A program made the translations under genes and the position numbers. Below, one piece after another: positions 42,099-53,962 of a stretch of DNA of 64,000 nt. The DNA lies in contig NZ_VAWE01000001.1 in assembly GCF_005795905.1 (NCBI RefSeq), positions 1,860,001-1,924,000 of the forward strand, in the 5' to 3' direction. A model generated the notes under the pieces. It saw only the letters and a list, made by a program, of their open reading frames with translations, ran no database searches and was not told the DNA's origin. Source of the stretch: Streptomyces marianii (GTDB lineage Bacteria > Actinomycetota > Actinomycetes > Streptomycetales > Streptomycetaceae). Each line of letters begins with the position of its first letter. The stretch's first letter is position 1.

Positions 42099-42298
42099 GC
42101 CCAGACAGGTTGTGGCCGTGAGGGGTTTCGCACGCAGGCCAGCGAGACCGAGGCGCGTCCCCCGCAGGAGCCGCAAACAAGGGCTGATCGTTCCGTATTG
42201 AGCTTGACTCTGACGCGTAAATAACTGCAGATGGGACCATCCCGGGCACGATGGTGTACCCGGTCGGGCCGTGTCCGCCGGGTTTCGCTCCGGTTGGT

Positions 42299-43232
42299 TT
42301 ATCCAGCGGTCTGCAGGGGGTCGAGGGTGACCCGGTAACCGAGTTCGTTGAGGCGGGTCACGGCCCTGCGTGCGGCCCGTTCGGGGTCGCGCCGGGTGAA
42401 GTAGTGGCCGCCGAGCTCGTGGTTGGGAAGGTTGTCGGTGAGCATGTGCCAGATCGCGGTGATGATCGAGTGCTCGACGGCGATCAGCGCCTTCATCGGG
42501 CCTCGGCGGGCGGTCAGTCGTTTGTAGCGGGCCTGGAGGTAGGAGTCCTTGGTCCGTGACGCTGCGAACGCGGCCATTCCCAGCGCGCCCTTGAGGTGGG
42601 CGTTTCCGGGGCGGACCCGGGTGCTTCTGACTTTGCCGGCCGATTCGTGGTGCCCGGGGCACAGTCCGGCCCAGGACGCCAGGTGTTTGGCCGAGGCGAA
42701 CCGGGTCATGTCACCCCCGGTCTCGGCCACGATCACCTCGGCCACTGCCCGGTTCACCCCTGGGATCGTGTCCAGCAGGTCCAGCACCGGCCGGAAAGGG
42801 GCCATCGCCTCCTCGACGCGCACGGTCAGCTGGTTGATCGCGGAGGACAGCTGGTCGTACTGGTCGAGGTAGAGACGGGTCAGGAAGGCGTGGTGCTCGC
42901 GGAAGCGGCCGGTCAATGCCTGGCCCAGCTCGGGGATCTTGCTGCGCATGCGCCGCTTGGCGAGGTCGGCCAGGACCTGTGGGTCGCGCTGGCCGTCGAT
43001 CAGGGCCTGGAGCATGGCGCGGCTGGAGACGCCCATGAGGTCGGAGACGACGGCGGACAGCTTGATGCCGGCGTCCTCACAGGAGCTTCTCCAGCCGCTG
43101 CACGACCTGGGCGCGTTCACGGGTGAGCTGGGTGCGGGCCCGGGTGAGATCCCGCAGCTCGCGGACCGGCTGCGGTGGGACGAATGAGGCCCGGATCAGG
43201 CCGTGGGAGCCGAGTTGGGCCAGCCAGGCCGC
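42299..43232 (-). pseudogene. IS110-family transposase remnant, frameshifted
   Basis: The C-terminal two-thirds of an IS110/IS116 transposase is recognisable: AQLGSHGLIRASFVPPQPVRELRDLTRARTQLTRER, then the transposase_20 region PVLDLLDTIPGVNRAVAEVIVAETGGD and ASWAGLCPGHHESAGK. One extra T (43078-43080 region) breaks the frame between EKLL and EDAGIKL. The N-terminal RuvC-like DEDD domain is missing, replaced by a group II intron fragment. It is a dead remnant on the right flank of the island. Confidence 0.85.
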
Positions 43233-43373
43233 TCCCAGACGGCGCATATCCTTCTTCCCGCCCGCTTTCGGAATCATCCGTTCGCGGACGGGGAGCGGGC
43301 GGAATCGCTGTGCCTTCACGTCCTCGCGAACCTCGGCGAGGAAAACTCCCACGCCTCGGCACTGTTCAACGTA
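43233..43373 (-). pseudogene. Short group II intron reverse-transcriptase fragment
   Basis: About 45 codons read VGVFLAEVREDVKAQRFRPL and PVRERMIPKAGGKKDMRRLG. This is the highly conserved LxExRxxLKxxxFRPxPVRRxxIPKxxGxxRRLG block that precedes the fingers domain of group II intron reverse transcriptases. It is joined directly to IS110 sequence on one side and an IS5 end on the other. No intron RNA domains were seen. Confidence 0.7.
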
Positions 43374-43431
43374 GAAGGCCTGGCTCAGAGAGCTCACCCG
43401 GACCACCTGATGATCACAACCGCATACGCTC
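43374..43431 (+). mobile_element. Right-end fragment of the IS5-type element
   Basis: The last ~50 bp of this stretch differ from the right terminus of the element at 26225-27320 by one base (CACATACGC against CGCATACGC). They end in the same position before CTAG (43432-43435). The rest of the element is missing. The orientation is the same as the complete copy, so the two lie as direct repeats bracketing 17 kb. Confidence 0.85.
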
Positions 43432-43950
43432 CCTAGCTCCGTTCCCGTCCGGTTCCTCGGGGTCGTGGTGCCGTTCCGGGAGGGCCAAGGCAGTGCGAAG
43501 AGTCTGACGCGCGTGCTCATGGCAACACTCCACGGTTCCCGTGGGCGGCCCTCAGTACCATGCTGTCGGGCGAGCTCGGAGGCATCACAGAGTCATCGGT
43601 CTCGTCCGGAACGAACAGTTCCACAGTCCGGACGCGACCGTCTCCGCGACAGGGCGGACAAGCGACCTGAAGGCGCACGACGGCGCATTTTTACTGTGCC
43701 CCCGGCGCACGGCGAAGCCGCGCTGATGTGCTGTCGGGGATCTTGGATGGTCGAGCTTCAGCTACCGAGGTTCCGCAGGACTTCGGCCGGGGGATCACGT
43801 TCTGATCCAGAACGCGCGACCCGCACGACATCCTCGTGGAACTCCTTCGAATACGGCTCGGGCACTGCAACATCCTTCCAGGCCGCCTCTCAGCAAGCCA
43901 GGTCAGGTGTCACCCAACCCTGCAGCAGTCCCTTCCGCCCCGTCTCGCGC
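43432..43950. other. No gene recognised; right edge of the island
   Basis: About 520 nt between the IS scars and the aconitase terminator. Frames are open by composition only, and I see no conserved motif. Confidence 0.5.
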
Positions 43951-43990
43951 GAGCGCCCTGCCCTCGCGCGAGATGCAGGGGCAGGGCGCT
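43951..43990 (-). terminator. Aconitase terminator
   Basis: Arms GAGCGCCCTGCCCT and AGGGGCAGGGCGCTC (one bulge) with an 11-nt loop, 13 nt beyond the stop codon of the aconitase gene. Confidence 0.7.
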
Positions 43991-44003
43991 CGTTCACGTC
44001 AGG

Positions 44004-46799
<2,796 letters not shown>

Positions 46800-46800
46800 T

Positions 46801-46819
46801 TAAGGTAAGGCTTAGTTAG
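46801..46819. promoter_or_regulatory. Candidate iron box before aconitase
   Basis: TAAGGTAAGGCTTAGTTAG matches 13 of 19 positions of the IdeR/DmdR consensus TTAGGTTAGGCTAACCTAA as remembered, 68 nt upstream of the aconitase start. Iron control of an iron-sulfur enzyme is plausible. Confidence 0.4.
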
Positions 46820-46873
46820 GTCACCCTTACTCAACAGCCCGGCGGAAAGCGGCCGCGGTGCGCTTTCTGTAGA

Positions 46874-46891
46874 TATCTCGATGTCGAGATA
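46874..46891. promoter_or_regulatory. 18-bp palindromic operator upstream of aconitase (MarR/TamR-like)
   Basis: TATCTCGA-TG-TCGAGATA, with perfect 8-bp arms, 141 nt upstream of the aconitase start. Sites of this shape bind MarR-family proteins. From memory TamR, a MarR protein of S. coelicolor, controls aconitase, which would fit. Confidence 0.55.
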
Positions 46892-46942
46892 ACTCTAGTA
46901 CATGACCGCTGACGGGTCATGTCCGGAGGCGAGTGACCGCTC

Positions 46943-47614
46943 TCATCCAATCGAGGCGTTTGACAGCGAACCCAGGCGTTTCGGCTTCCTGGCCGGCGAA
47001 CCTGGTCGTACGTGGGGACGTACTGGGGGTGCTGGGTGGCCGTACTGGTCGGGGCGGATCTCGCGAAGACCAGACGACGCGACCGGGGACCACACGCCGA
47101 ACCACTGCTCGGCGCCCCACTCCTCGAACCGTTCCACCTCGGTGAACCCCAGCTTCGCCGCGAGGTGCGTCGAGCGGTCGTTGGCAGTCTGGGTGCACAG
47201 CACCACCGGCTCGCCGGGAAACGCGCCGGCGAACCAGCCGAGCGCCGCCGCGCACGCCTCGGCGGCATACCCGCATCCCCACGCCCCCGGCAGGAACATA
47301 TAGCCGAGCTCGGCCTCCCCTGCATCCGGACGGATGTGCCCCGGACGCTCCGCGTCGCGCCGATCGAGCGTGATCGCCCCGATCATCGCTCCGTCGAGAT
47401 CGATCACGAAAAGGCCGGGGCGCCGCCCAGGCAGTTCAGGCACCTCGCGTTCGAGCTCGTCACGGGGGCGAGGGCCACCAAGGTAGGTCCGCACCTTCGG
47501 CGAGGCGAACAACTCGATGAACGCCGCACGGTCCTGAGCCTCGGACTCGCGGAGCACGAGCCGCTCGGTCCTTATCGGGGCAGGTGGCCAGGCAACGGGT
47601 CCTAACTCAGTCAT
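46943..47614 (-). CDS. GNAT-family N-acetyltransferase
   Basis: The 223-residue protein has the RimJ/RimL-like layout: ERLVLRESEAQDRAAFIELFASP at the start, GLFVIDLDGAMIGAITLDRRD, the acetyl-CoA loop LGYMFLPGAWGCGYAAEAC and the final CTQTANDRSTHLAAKLGFTEVERFEEWG. A 40-residue C-terminal tail rich in Pro/Arg extends past the domain. ATG 47614 has a weak ribosome site. It is upstream of and codirectional with aconitase, but the operators between them argue for separate transcription. The acceptor molecule is unknown. Confidence 0.82.
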   Translation of the reverse strand: MTELGPVAWPPAPIRTERLVLRESEAQDRAAFIELFASPKVRTYLGGPRPRDELEREVPELPGRRPGLFVIDLDGAMIGAITLDRRDAERPGHIRPDAGEAELGYMFLPGAWGCGYAAEACAAALGWFAGAFPGEPVVLCTQTANDRSTHLAAKLGFTEVERFEEWGAEQWFGVWSPVASSGLREIRPDQYGHPAPPVRPHVRPGSPARKPKRLGSLSNASIG

Positions 47615-47799
47615 GGCGGGCAACCTATCGAACGCCCATGAGCGTGATCCGAAACAGTAAGGATCGGGCCCGAGGTCTGTCCCAGGCCTTGTCATTCCAC
47701 CCGGAAGGCGGTACCGCCACACCCCGAACCGGATGGACGGCGGCGGGTGCACACCCCAGGCGGCAGGCGGGCCGCGGGGCGAGGGCGCACGAACGGCCG

Positions 47800-47900
47800 A
47801 CGCACCCCGACGGCGGCGGAGGCGGAGGCGGACGGACGGAGCGGCGGACCTGGCGGCGGGGCGGCGGGGCGGCGGGGCGGCGGGGCGGCGGCAGGATCGC
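47800..47900. repeat. GGC-rich tandem repeat
   Basis: Imperfect GGCGGAGGCGGAGGCGGACGG is followed by four to five copies of CGGCGGGG (47855-47893) in the 450-nt spacer between the GNAT gene and the HTH-MurA gene. No gene is supported in this spacer. Confidence 0.7.
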
Positions 47901-48063
47901 CGCGAAGCCGGCAGGACCACGGCCGGGCGGGCCGCGCGCGCTCCGGGGGCCGGAAACGCGACGCCCGACTCCCGAACGGCCCAGCCCGTTTTGTCTTAGT
48001 TGAGCGAATGATGGACCATCAAAGCCAGGCATCACCCGTATGGTCCACCCCAGTGGACGTCTC

Positions 48064-48079
48064 ATCTCATATCTGAGAT
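48064..48079. promoter_or_regulatory. Palindrome before the HTH-MurA gene
   Basis: ATCTCA-TATC-TGAGAT, with perfect 6-bp arms, lies 11 nt before the ATG. A second inverted pair, GTCCAC / GTGGAC (48040-48055), is just upstream. Either could be bound by the gene's own N-terminal HTH domain. Confidence 0.5.
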
Positions 48080-48090
48080 AGCCTGCACCT

Positions 48091-49620
48091 ATGGCAGACG
48101 ACTACCTCGCACGCATCGGCAAGCTCATCCGTGACGCCCGTCAGCATCGGGGCTGGACACAATCGCAGCTCGCCGACGCACTCGGCACCAGCCAGAGCGC
48201 CGTCAACCGCATCGAGCGCGGCAATCAGAACATCAGTCTTGAGATGATCGCGCGGATCGGCGAGGCGCTCGACAGCGAGATCGTGTCCCTGGGCTACGCC
48301 GGTCCCATGCATCTGCGGGTCGTCGGCCGGCGCCGCCTCTCCGGCTCCATCGACGTTAAGACGAGCAAGAACGCCTGCGTCGCACTGCTGTGCGGCTCAT
48401 TGCTCAACAACGGTCGCACCGTCCTGCGCCGGGTCGCCCGGATCGAGGAGGTCTACCGGTTGCTTGAGGTACTGCACTCCATCGGCGTGCGCACCCGCTG
48501 GATCAACGACGGCACCGACCTCGAGATCATCCCGCCGGCCCGGCTCGACATGGACGCCATCGACGCGGACGCCGCGCGTAGGACCCGCTCGATCATCATG
48601 TTCCTCGGCCCGCTGCTGCACCGCCTGGACCGGTTCCGCCTGCCGTACGCCGGCGGCTGCGACCTGGGCACCCGCACCATCGAGCCGCACATGATCGCGC
48701 TGCGCCGCTTCGGTCTGGACATCACCGCGACCGAAGGCCAGTACCACGCGGCCGTCGAGAGCTCGGCCGCCCCGGACCGCCCGATCGTGCTGACCGAGCG
48801 CGGCGACACGGTGACCGAGAACGCGCTGCTGGCGGCCGCCCGCCACGACGGCGTCACCGTGATCCGCAACGCGTCCTCCAACTACATGGTCCAGGACCTG
48901 TGCTTCTTCCTGGAGGCCCTGGGCGTACGCGTCGACGGCATCGGCACGACCACGCTGACCGTCCACGGCGTGGCCGAGATCGACGTGGACGTCGACTACT
49001 CCCCGTCCGAGGACCCGGTTGAGGCGATGAGCCTGATCGCGGCCGCCGTCGTCACCGAGTCCCAGCTGACGATCCGCCGGGTGCCGATCGAGTTCCTGGA
49101 GATCGAACTCGCCGTGCTGGAGGAGATGGGCCTCGACCACGACCGGACGCCCGAGTACACCGCCGACAACGGACGGACCCGGCTGGTGGACCTGACCGTG
49201 CGCCCCTCCAAGCTCGAGGCGCCGATCGACAAGATCCACCCGATGCCGTTCCCCGGCCTCAACATCGACAACGTGCCCTTCTTCGCGGCGATCGCGGCCG
49301 TCGCCCAGGGCCAGACCCTCATCCACGACTGGGTCTACGACAACCGCGCCATCTACCTCACCGACCTCAACCGCCTCGGCGGCCGGCTCCAACTCCTCGA
49401 CCCGCACCGCGTCCTGGTCGAGGGGCCGACCCGCTGGCGGGCCGCCGAGATGATGTGCCCGCCGGCCCTGCGCCCGGCCGTGGTCGTCCTGCTCGCGATG
49501 ATGGCGGCCGAGGGGACCTCTGTGCTGCGCAACGTGTACGTCATCAACCGCGGTTACGAGGACCTGGCGGAGCGCCTCAACTCGGTGGGCGCGCAGATCG
49601 AGATCTTCCGCGACATCTGA
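48091..49620 (+). CDS. murA: UDP-N-acetylglucosamine 1-carboxyvinyltransferase with N-terminal HTH domain
   Basis: The 509-residue protein fuses an XRE-type helix-turn-helix (about 1-68; IRDARQHRGWTQSQLADALGTSQSAVNRIERGNQNIS) to a complete MurA domain (about 75-509). The Lys-Asn pair (KTSKNACVALL) and the PEP-binding cysteine loop YAGGCDLGTRTIEPH are present. Repeated MurA elements such as TVTENALLAAARHDGVTVIRNAS are also intact. MurA adds enolpyruvate to UDP-GlcNAc at the first committed step of peptidoglycan synthesis. This is the second, HTH-bearing MurA that streptomycetes keep beside the housekeeping one (SCO5998-like, from memory). The HTH domain plus palindromes at the promoter suggest autoregulation. 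Confidence 0.9.
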   Translation: MADDYLARIGKLIRDARQHRGWTQSQLADALGTSQSAVNRIERGNQNISLEMIARIGEALDSEIVSLGYAGPMHLRVVGRRRLSGSIDVKTSKNACVALLCGSLLNNGRTVLRRVARIEEVYRLLEVLHSIGVRTRWINDGTDLEIIPPARLDMDAIDADAARRTRSIIMFLGPLLHRLDRFRLPYAGGCDLGTRTIEPHMIALRRFGLDITATEGQYHAAVESSAAPDRPIVLTERGDTVTENALLAAARHDGVTVIRNASSNYMVQDLCFFLEALGVRVDGIGTTTLTVHGVAEIDVDVDYSPSEDPVEAMSLIAAAVVTESQLTIRRVPIEFLEIELAVLEEMGLDHDRTPEYTADNGRTRLVDLTVRPSKLEAPIDKIHPMPFPGLNIDNVPFFAAIAAVAQGQTLIHDWVYDNRAIYLTDLNRLGGRLQLLDPHRVLVEGPTRWRAAEMMCPPALRPAVVVLLAMMAAEGTSVLRNVYVINRGYEDLAERLNSVGAQIEIFRDI

Positions 49621-49646
49621 ACACCTCGGGAAAAGCTGCCGCCATA

Positions 49647-49678
49647 CCCCTCCTGACGTGCATGAACGCCAGGAGGGG
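49647..49678 (+). terminator. Terminator after murA
   Basis: Arms CCCCTCCTGACG and CGCCAGGAGGGG (one mismatch) with an 8-nt loop, 26 nt after the stop codon. Confidence 0.7.
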
Positions 49679-49830
49679 GGCGTGTTGGCGCTTCTGGGGC
49701 TTTTCTGGGATTTCCGGCCGTGACTGAACGCTTCCGTTCGACACGCACTCCGTATGGTGCGTCATCGGAACACAGGCATGGGAAATTCGGCGGCGGCGGG
49801 GCGGACCGCCGAGGCGGCCTCGGGCGGGCC

Positions 49831-50301
49831 TCAGCCCGTCCCGGACCCCGCCGGCGGGTCGGCGTAGACGCCGCGCAGCATGCCGGTCGCCTGGCCGACC
49901 TCGATGAGACGGCCGTCCGGGTCCTGCATGTAGCACCGCAGTTCGGCCTTGCGGTCGAGGGGCTCGGTCAGGAACCGGACACCCTTCTCCTTCGCCCGGG
50001 CGAGAACTCCGCGATGTCCGCGACGCGGATGTTCATGAACGCCGACACGGGGTCCCCCGGCTCGGGTGCGGTCAGGGTGACGTCCGGCTTGTCCGGTGAG
50101 GGGCCGCCGCCCGGGTTCATGCTGACCCGGCTGTTGGCGGGCCTTCACGATGGCCGGGTTCTCCGCCGGCACGACCTCGCCGCCGAGGACGTCGGCGTAG
50201 AAGTCGCGCGAACGGGCCACGTCGCGCACTGTCAGGAAGTGCGTCAGGAACAGCCCCGTCTCCGGCGCCGGGAGGTCGGACAGGCCGGGCAGGCCGGGCA
50301 T
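49831..50301 (-). pseudogene. VOC/glyoxalase-family protein with two compensating frameshifts
   Basis: The frame from ATG 50301 reads a normal VOC start (LFLTHFLTVRDVARSRDFYADVLGGEVVP) and a normal end (AKEKGVRFLTEPLDRKAELRCYMQDPDGRLIEVGQATG). The middle 48 codons are out of frame. Reading the other frame gives the missing part (ANSRVSMNPGGGPSPDKP ... MNIRVADIAEF). One extra base lies near 50139-50145 and one is missing near 49999-50003. Either the gene is decaying or the sequence has errors; if corrected, it would be an intact metal-dependent dioxygenase/lyase-like protein of about 157 residues. Its ATG lies 1 nt after the upstream gene stop. Confidence 0.8.
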
Positions 50302-50302
50302 G

Positions 50303-51283
50303 TCAGCCCCCTCGGCGTTGGCGTCGGTGGTGGCGCGGCCGCTGCCGGGCCCACCGGTCGGGATCGTCCTCCAGGGCCTCCCGGTCCCACCCTCCGTGCT
50401 CGGCCGCCGCCTCGTAGGTCGTGTGCAGGAACGACGCGAGGGCCCGGTCGGGGTCGCCGGCGGTGCGGACCGCCTCGTACGGCAGGAGGAACTGGCCGTT
50501 GTCCTTGCTGTAGAACGCGGCATCGGGCGCGACCGCGTGGTCGGCGAAGCCGTCGGGTTCGGGGTAGGCGTACGCGTAGAAGGCGCCCTCCTCCCCGCCA
50601 CCCGGCCAGAAGCCGCAGCTGCTCAGCTCGCGGGAGTAGCCCTCCTCCATCACCCAGTCGCCGCAGTTCGGCGCGCCGCCCGGGTGGGGTGGTGCCGGCC
50701 TTCCGGAGAAGCGGGTGCAGGCCAGGTCCATCGCGCCCCAGAAGAAGTGCACCGGGCTGACCTTGCCGACGTAGTACGAGCGGAACTCGCCCAGCACCCG
50801 GTCCGCCTGCAGCAACTGCCGCCAGAACTGGTGTGCGGCGGCGGGGTCGTAGGTGGCGTGCCGGTCGTCCTCGGCGAAGGGGATGGCCACTTCGACCTCG
50901 TTCGGGGCCGGCTGGATCCTCGTCGGAATCCCGAGTTCGCCGAGGGTCCGCATCGTCTCGCGATAGAAGTCCGACACCGGTTTGGGCTCGAGTGCGACGG
51001 TGCGGACGTCGCCCTCACTGGTGCGGACGACCAGCCGGTGGTCGACGAAGTCGAACTCGATGTCGAAGACACCCGACCGGTAGGGGATCGCGGACGTCGT
51101 CAGGCCGCGGGGACTGACGTACGAGGTGACCTGCCACCAGTGGTTGAGCAGTGGGGCGTGCGCCAGCCTGATCTTGCCCACGATCTGCATCCACATGTGG
51201 AGCGTGTCCCGTGTCGCGGTCCAGTCGTCCACGCGCAGCGCGGGCCATGTGATCGGCGCGTCGGTGGTGTGTTCCCCCGTCAT
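50303..51283 (-). CDS. DUF5996-family protein
   Basis: The 326-residue soluble protein has the family landmarks WPALRVDDWTATRDTLHMWMQIVGKIRLAHAPLLNHWWQVTSYV, GVFDIEFDFVDHRLVV and SPVHFFWGAMDLACTRFSGR. The family is common in actinobacteria and has no established function. ATG 51283 is chosen because GGAGG stands just upstream; the longer frame lacks a ribosome site. It is coupled to the VOC gene downstream. Confidence 0.8.
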   Translation of the reverse strand: MTGEHTTDAPITWPALRVDDWTATRDTLHMWMQIVGKIRLAHAPLLNHWWQVTSYVSPRGLTTSAIPYRSGVFDIEFDFVDHRLVVRTSEGDVRTVALEPKPVSDFYRETMRTLGELGIPTRIQPAPNEVEVAIPFAEDDRHATYDPAAAHQFWRQLLQADRVLGEFRSYYVGKVSPVHFFWGAMDLACTRFSGRPAPPHPGGAPNCGDWVMEEGYSRELSSCGFWPGGGEEGAFYAYAYPEPDGFADHAVAPDAAFYSKDNGQFLLPYEAVRTAGDPDRALASFLHTTYEAAAEHGGWDREALEDDPDRWARQRPRHHRRQRRGG

Positions 51284-51534
51284 ACCGCCTCCCTCCGTCG
51301 GAACGGGGCGATGCCGACCACGCTGCCACTGAGGGGGGTACCGGGCAACCGCGCGGCCGGAGGGCTGGAGGGTTGAGGTCCGGGGAAGTGGGGCCGGCGG
51401 GGCGTTGCGCCGGGGCATGCCGGGGGGTTCCGCTTTGGCGGGTCCACGCGCGTACGGCGACGATGAGGGTGAGGGTGAGAGGGCAGGGCGCGTACGGCGC
51501 GCGTCCGTGCCGGTACCGGTGCCGGAGGACCGCC

Positions 51535-52332
51535 ATGGTGATCCATGTCCTGATCGCCGACGACAGTGAGATCGTACGGCGCGGCCTGAGCGACATCGTC
51601 GAGGCCGGGGACGATCTGCACGTCGTCGCCCAGGCCTGGGACGGCCGCAGCGCGGTGAACGCGACCCGGCAGTTCAGCCCGGACGTGGCGCTGCTCGACA
51701 TCCGGATGCCGGGTATGGACGGACTGGAGGCGACCCGGGAGATCAGGGCGCTGCCGCGCCCGCCGCGGGTGCTGATCCTGACGATGTTCGGGGCGGACGA
51801 GTACGTGGACGAGGCCGTACAGGCCGGCGTCAGCGGGTTCCTGCTGAAGGACACGCCCCCGGAGGATCTGCTGCGCGCCGTGCGTCAGGTCGCCGAGGGC
51901 AAGGCGGCGCTGGACCCGGCGGTGACCGGGCGTGTCCTGGAGCAGCTCGCCGGGCAGTCGGCACGGCTGACGGTCGGGGAGCAGCAGGTGCTGGACTCGC
52001 TGACGGAACGTGATCTGCGGGTGCTGCGGCTGATCGCGAGAGGGCTGTCCAACGCCGACATCGGCACCGCGCTCCACATCAGCGAGGGCACGGTCAAAGG
52101 CCAGGTCAGCCGGTTGCTGGCCAAGCTGGGGCGCACAACAGGGTGCGGGCGGCCCGGCTGGCGTACCGGGCGGGGCTGGAGCGCTGACGAGGGCGTCACG
52201 CGGCGGCCCGGGGCGGAGTCGGGGACACCCGGGGCGCAGGCAGGCACGGGGGCGGGGGGACGGGGACGGGGACGGGGACGGGGACGCCGTACGGATCGCC
52301 GGCGAGCTGAGGTCGGGCCGGGGCCGGGCTGA
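51535..52332 (+). CDS. NarL/LuxR-family response regulator with frameshifted end
   Basis: The receiver domain (about 1-120) has ADDSE, phosphoacceptor Asp55 in LLDIRMPGMDG and Lys in FLLKDTPPE; the LuxR helix-turn-helix is LTERDLRVLRLIARGLSNADIG and GTVKGQVSRLLAKLG. After LAKLG the frame is shifted. Adding one G in the run 52128-52131 would give the normal ending RVRAARLAYRAGLER and a stop at 52185-52187. Without it the protein gains about 65 unrelated Gly/Arg-rich residues. ATG 51535 has GGAGG 6 nt upstream. Its natural partner is the convergent histidine kinase next door. Confidence 0.85.
   Translation: MVIHVLIADDSEIVRRGLSDIVEAGDDLHVVAQAWDGRSAVNATRQFSPDVALLDIRMPGMDGLEATREIRALPRPPRVLILTMFGADEYVDEAVQAGVSGFLLKDTPPEDLLRAVRQVAEGKAALDPAVTGRVLEQLAGQSARLTVGEQQVLDSLTERDLRVLRLIARGLSNADIGTALHISEGTVKGQVSRLLAKLGRTTGCGRPGWRTGRGWSADEGVTRRPGAESGTPGAQAGTGAGGRGRGRGRGRRTDRRRAEVGPGPG
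52254..52285 (+). repeat. GGGGAC tandem repeat
   Basis: Five copies of GGGGAC in a row, within the frameshifted tail of the response regulator. A second short array (GGTTCGGGAGG, three copies) lies at 52423-52455. Confidence 0.8.
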
Positions 52333-52456
52333 GGTCGGGCCGGGGCATCCCTGACGCGAGGGGCGGGCCTGGGGCAAGGGCAGGAGCGAGGCAGGGGGAC
52401 GGGGCGGAGGAAGGGCCGGTGCGGGGTTCGGGAGGGGTTCGGGAGGGGTTCGGGAG

Positions 52457-53600
52457 CTACTGGTGGCGCGGCCGTGGGGCCGCCGGCGCGTCGCGGTGCG
52501 GGATGAAGGCGTCGATGCGGTACCCGCCGTCGCGGGGGCCCGCCGAGAACGTGCCGTCCAGCAGGCCGACCCGTTCTCCCAGTCCGATCAGCCCGTTTCC
52601 CCCGTTCGGTGGCGGGGCGCCGTCCCGGGGACCCGCCACCGGGCCGTTGGTGACCCGCACCTCCACCCCCTCGATCCGGCACTCCACGACAACGTCGACG
52701 TCCGCCCCCGGCGCGTGCTTCGCGGCGTTGGTGAGACCCTCCTGCACGATGCGGTGGATCGCGCGCTGAACCGCGTCCGGCAGGGTCTCGGGTGGCCGTC
52801 GACGTGCAGTACCGTACGGCGGCCCAGCAGCCCGGCGTGGTCGACGAGGGCCTGCAGCCGGGAGACGTCCGGCCGTGGTGCCGGCCCGGTGAGGACGCCG
52901 AGCACCTCGCGCAGTTCCTCCAGAGCCTGGTGGCCCTCGCCTCTGATCAGCTCGGCCGCCCGGGCGACGGCCGGATCGCGGGCCGGGTCCCCGACCCTGA
53001 GCGCGCCCGCGGTGAGGACCATGTTGCCCACTCGGTGCGCCACCACGTCGTGGAGCTCACGGGCGATCCTGGCCCGCTCCCCCACCTGGGCCCGTTCGAC
53101 GAGCAGGTGCTGCTCGCGCTCGAGGGCGTCGACGGTCGCCCGCGCCTCCAGGGCCAGGTCGCGTCGGATGGCGACGGCGCAGCCGACGACCAGCGGCCCG
53201 AGGATGAACGCGAGGGCGAACCCCGCCTCCCGCAGATCCCAGCCCGGCGGGCCCGCCCACAGCACCAGCACCCCCGCCACGCAGCCGGCGGCACCGAGCA
53301 GCGCGAGGGTGCGGACGCGCCGGTACGTCTCCCCCACGGTGTACATGGCCACGCCGAGGGCGACCGAGGTGAAGGCGATGACGTAGCCGGCCATGACGGC
53401 GAGGGCGACTGCGCCGGGGGTGCGGCGGCGCCACCACAGCAGGGAGCCGACCAGGCCGGACGCGGCGGCGGCCACAGGGGTGGCCAGGCCGGTGAGGAGT
53501 CCGTTCGACGGCTTCACCCAGGTGTCGGGCCACGCCGATGACCACGACGACGGCGGTGATCAGGGGCGTCCTTCCGGCGCGACGACCAGTCGCCCTTCTC
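52457..53600 (-). pseudogene. NarL-type sensor histidine kinase with frameshifts
   Basis: Three frames together give one normal kinase. The membrane part is LITAVVVVIGVA, then VKPSNGLLTGLATPVAAAASGLVGSLLWWRR and three further spans. The dimerisation box is ERARIARELHDVVAHRVGNMVLTAG, and the HATPase end is VQEGLTNAAKHAPGADVDVVVE...GNGLIGLGERVGLLDGTFSAGP. The breaks are at 53527-53531 and in the GGG run at 52790-52792, where one added base would restore HP-ETLPDAVQRAIHRIVQEGL. The start is not defined. It faces the response regulator tail to tail, an unusual arrangement for a two-component pair. Confidence 0.82.
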
Positions 53601-53939
53601 GCCGCTTTCCACCGGCCGTGGACCCACTCGGCTCTCCCGGCCCTCCCGACCCTTGCGCTCGGTCTTCTGTCCGAGGTGGTCGCAAACGCGGTCCGCCACG
53701 CGGACGGAGCGGTCATCGAGGTGGCCGTGGCCCGTGACCCGGCCGTGGGGCCATCACCGGCGCGGTCTTCGACGGCGCGCCGGACATGGGCTCCGGAACC
53801 CGCTCCTGCGACGCGCCCTCCGACGAGATGGAGTCGGGGCGCGGCCTGGACCTGCTGGAGGCCCTGGCCTCGTCCTGGGGCGTGGCCACGGTGGGTGACC
53901 GCGGCAAGTGGGTGTGGTTCCAGCTGCCGGGGGCCTGAG
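53538..53939 (+). pseudogene. RsbW/SpoIIAB-like ATP-binding protein, frameshifted
   Basis: The first frame gives LPTLALGLLSEVVANAVRHADGAVIEVAVARDPAVG, the N-box of serine-kinase anti-sigma factors. After 53750 the rest continues in another frame as GAVFDGAPDMGSGTRS ... GRGLDLLEALASSWGV and GDRGKWVWFQLPG. One more G in the run 53747-53750 would join them. The N-terminus is short and overlaps the divergent kinase. Such proteins regulate sigma factors or stand alone in streptomycetes; this copy is not intact as read. Confidence 0.75.
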
Positions 53940-53962
53940 AACGGTGGTGGGTGCGGTGTGCG

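Noticed and set aside
24150..44000. CRISPR array, tRNA gene or phage integrase at the island borders
   Set aside because: I looked for regularly spaced repeats, tRNA-like cloverleaf ends and integrase motifs and saw none; the borders carry only insertion-sequence remnants.
47733..48076. Gly/Arg-rich frames in the GGC repeat before the HTH-MurA gene
   Set aside because: Pure repeat translation; no homologue-like features.
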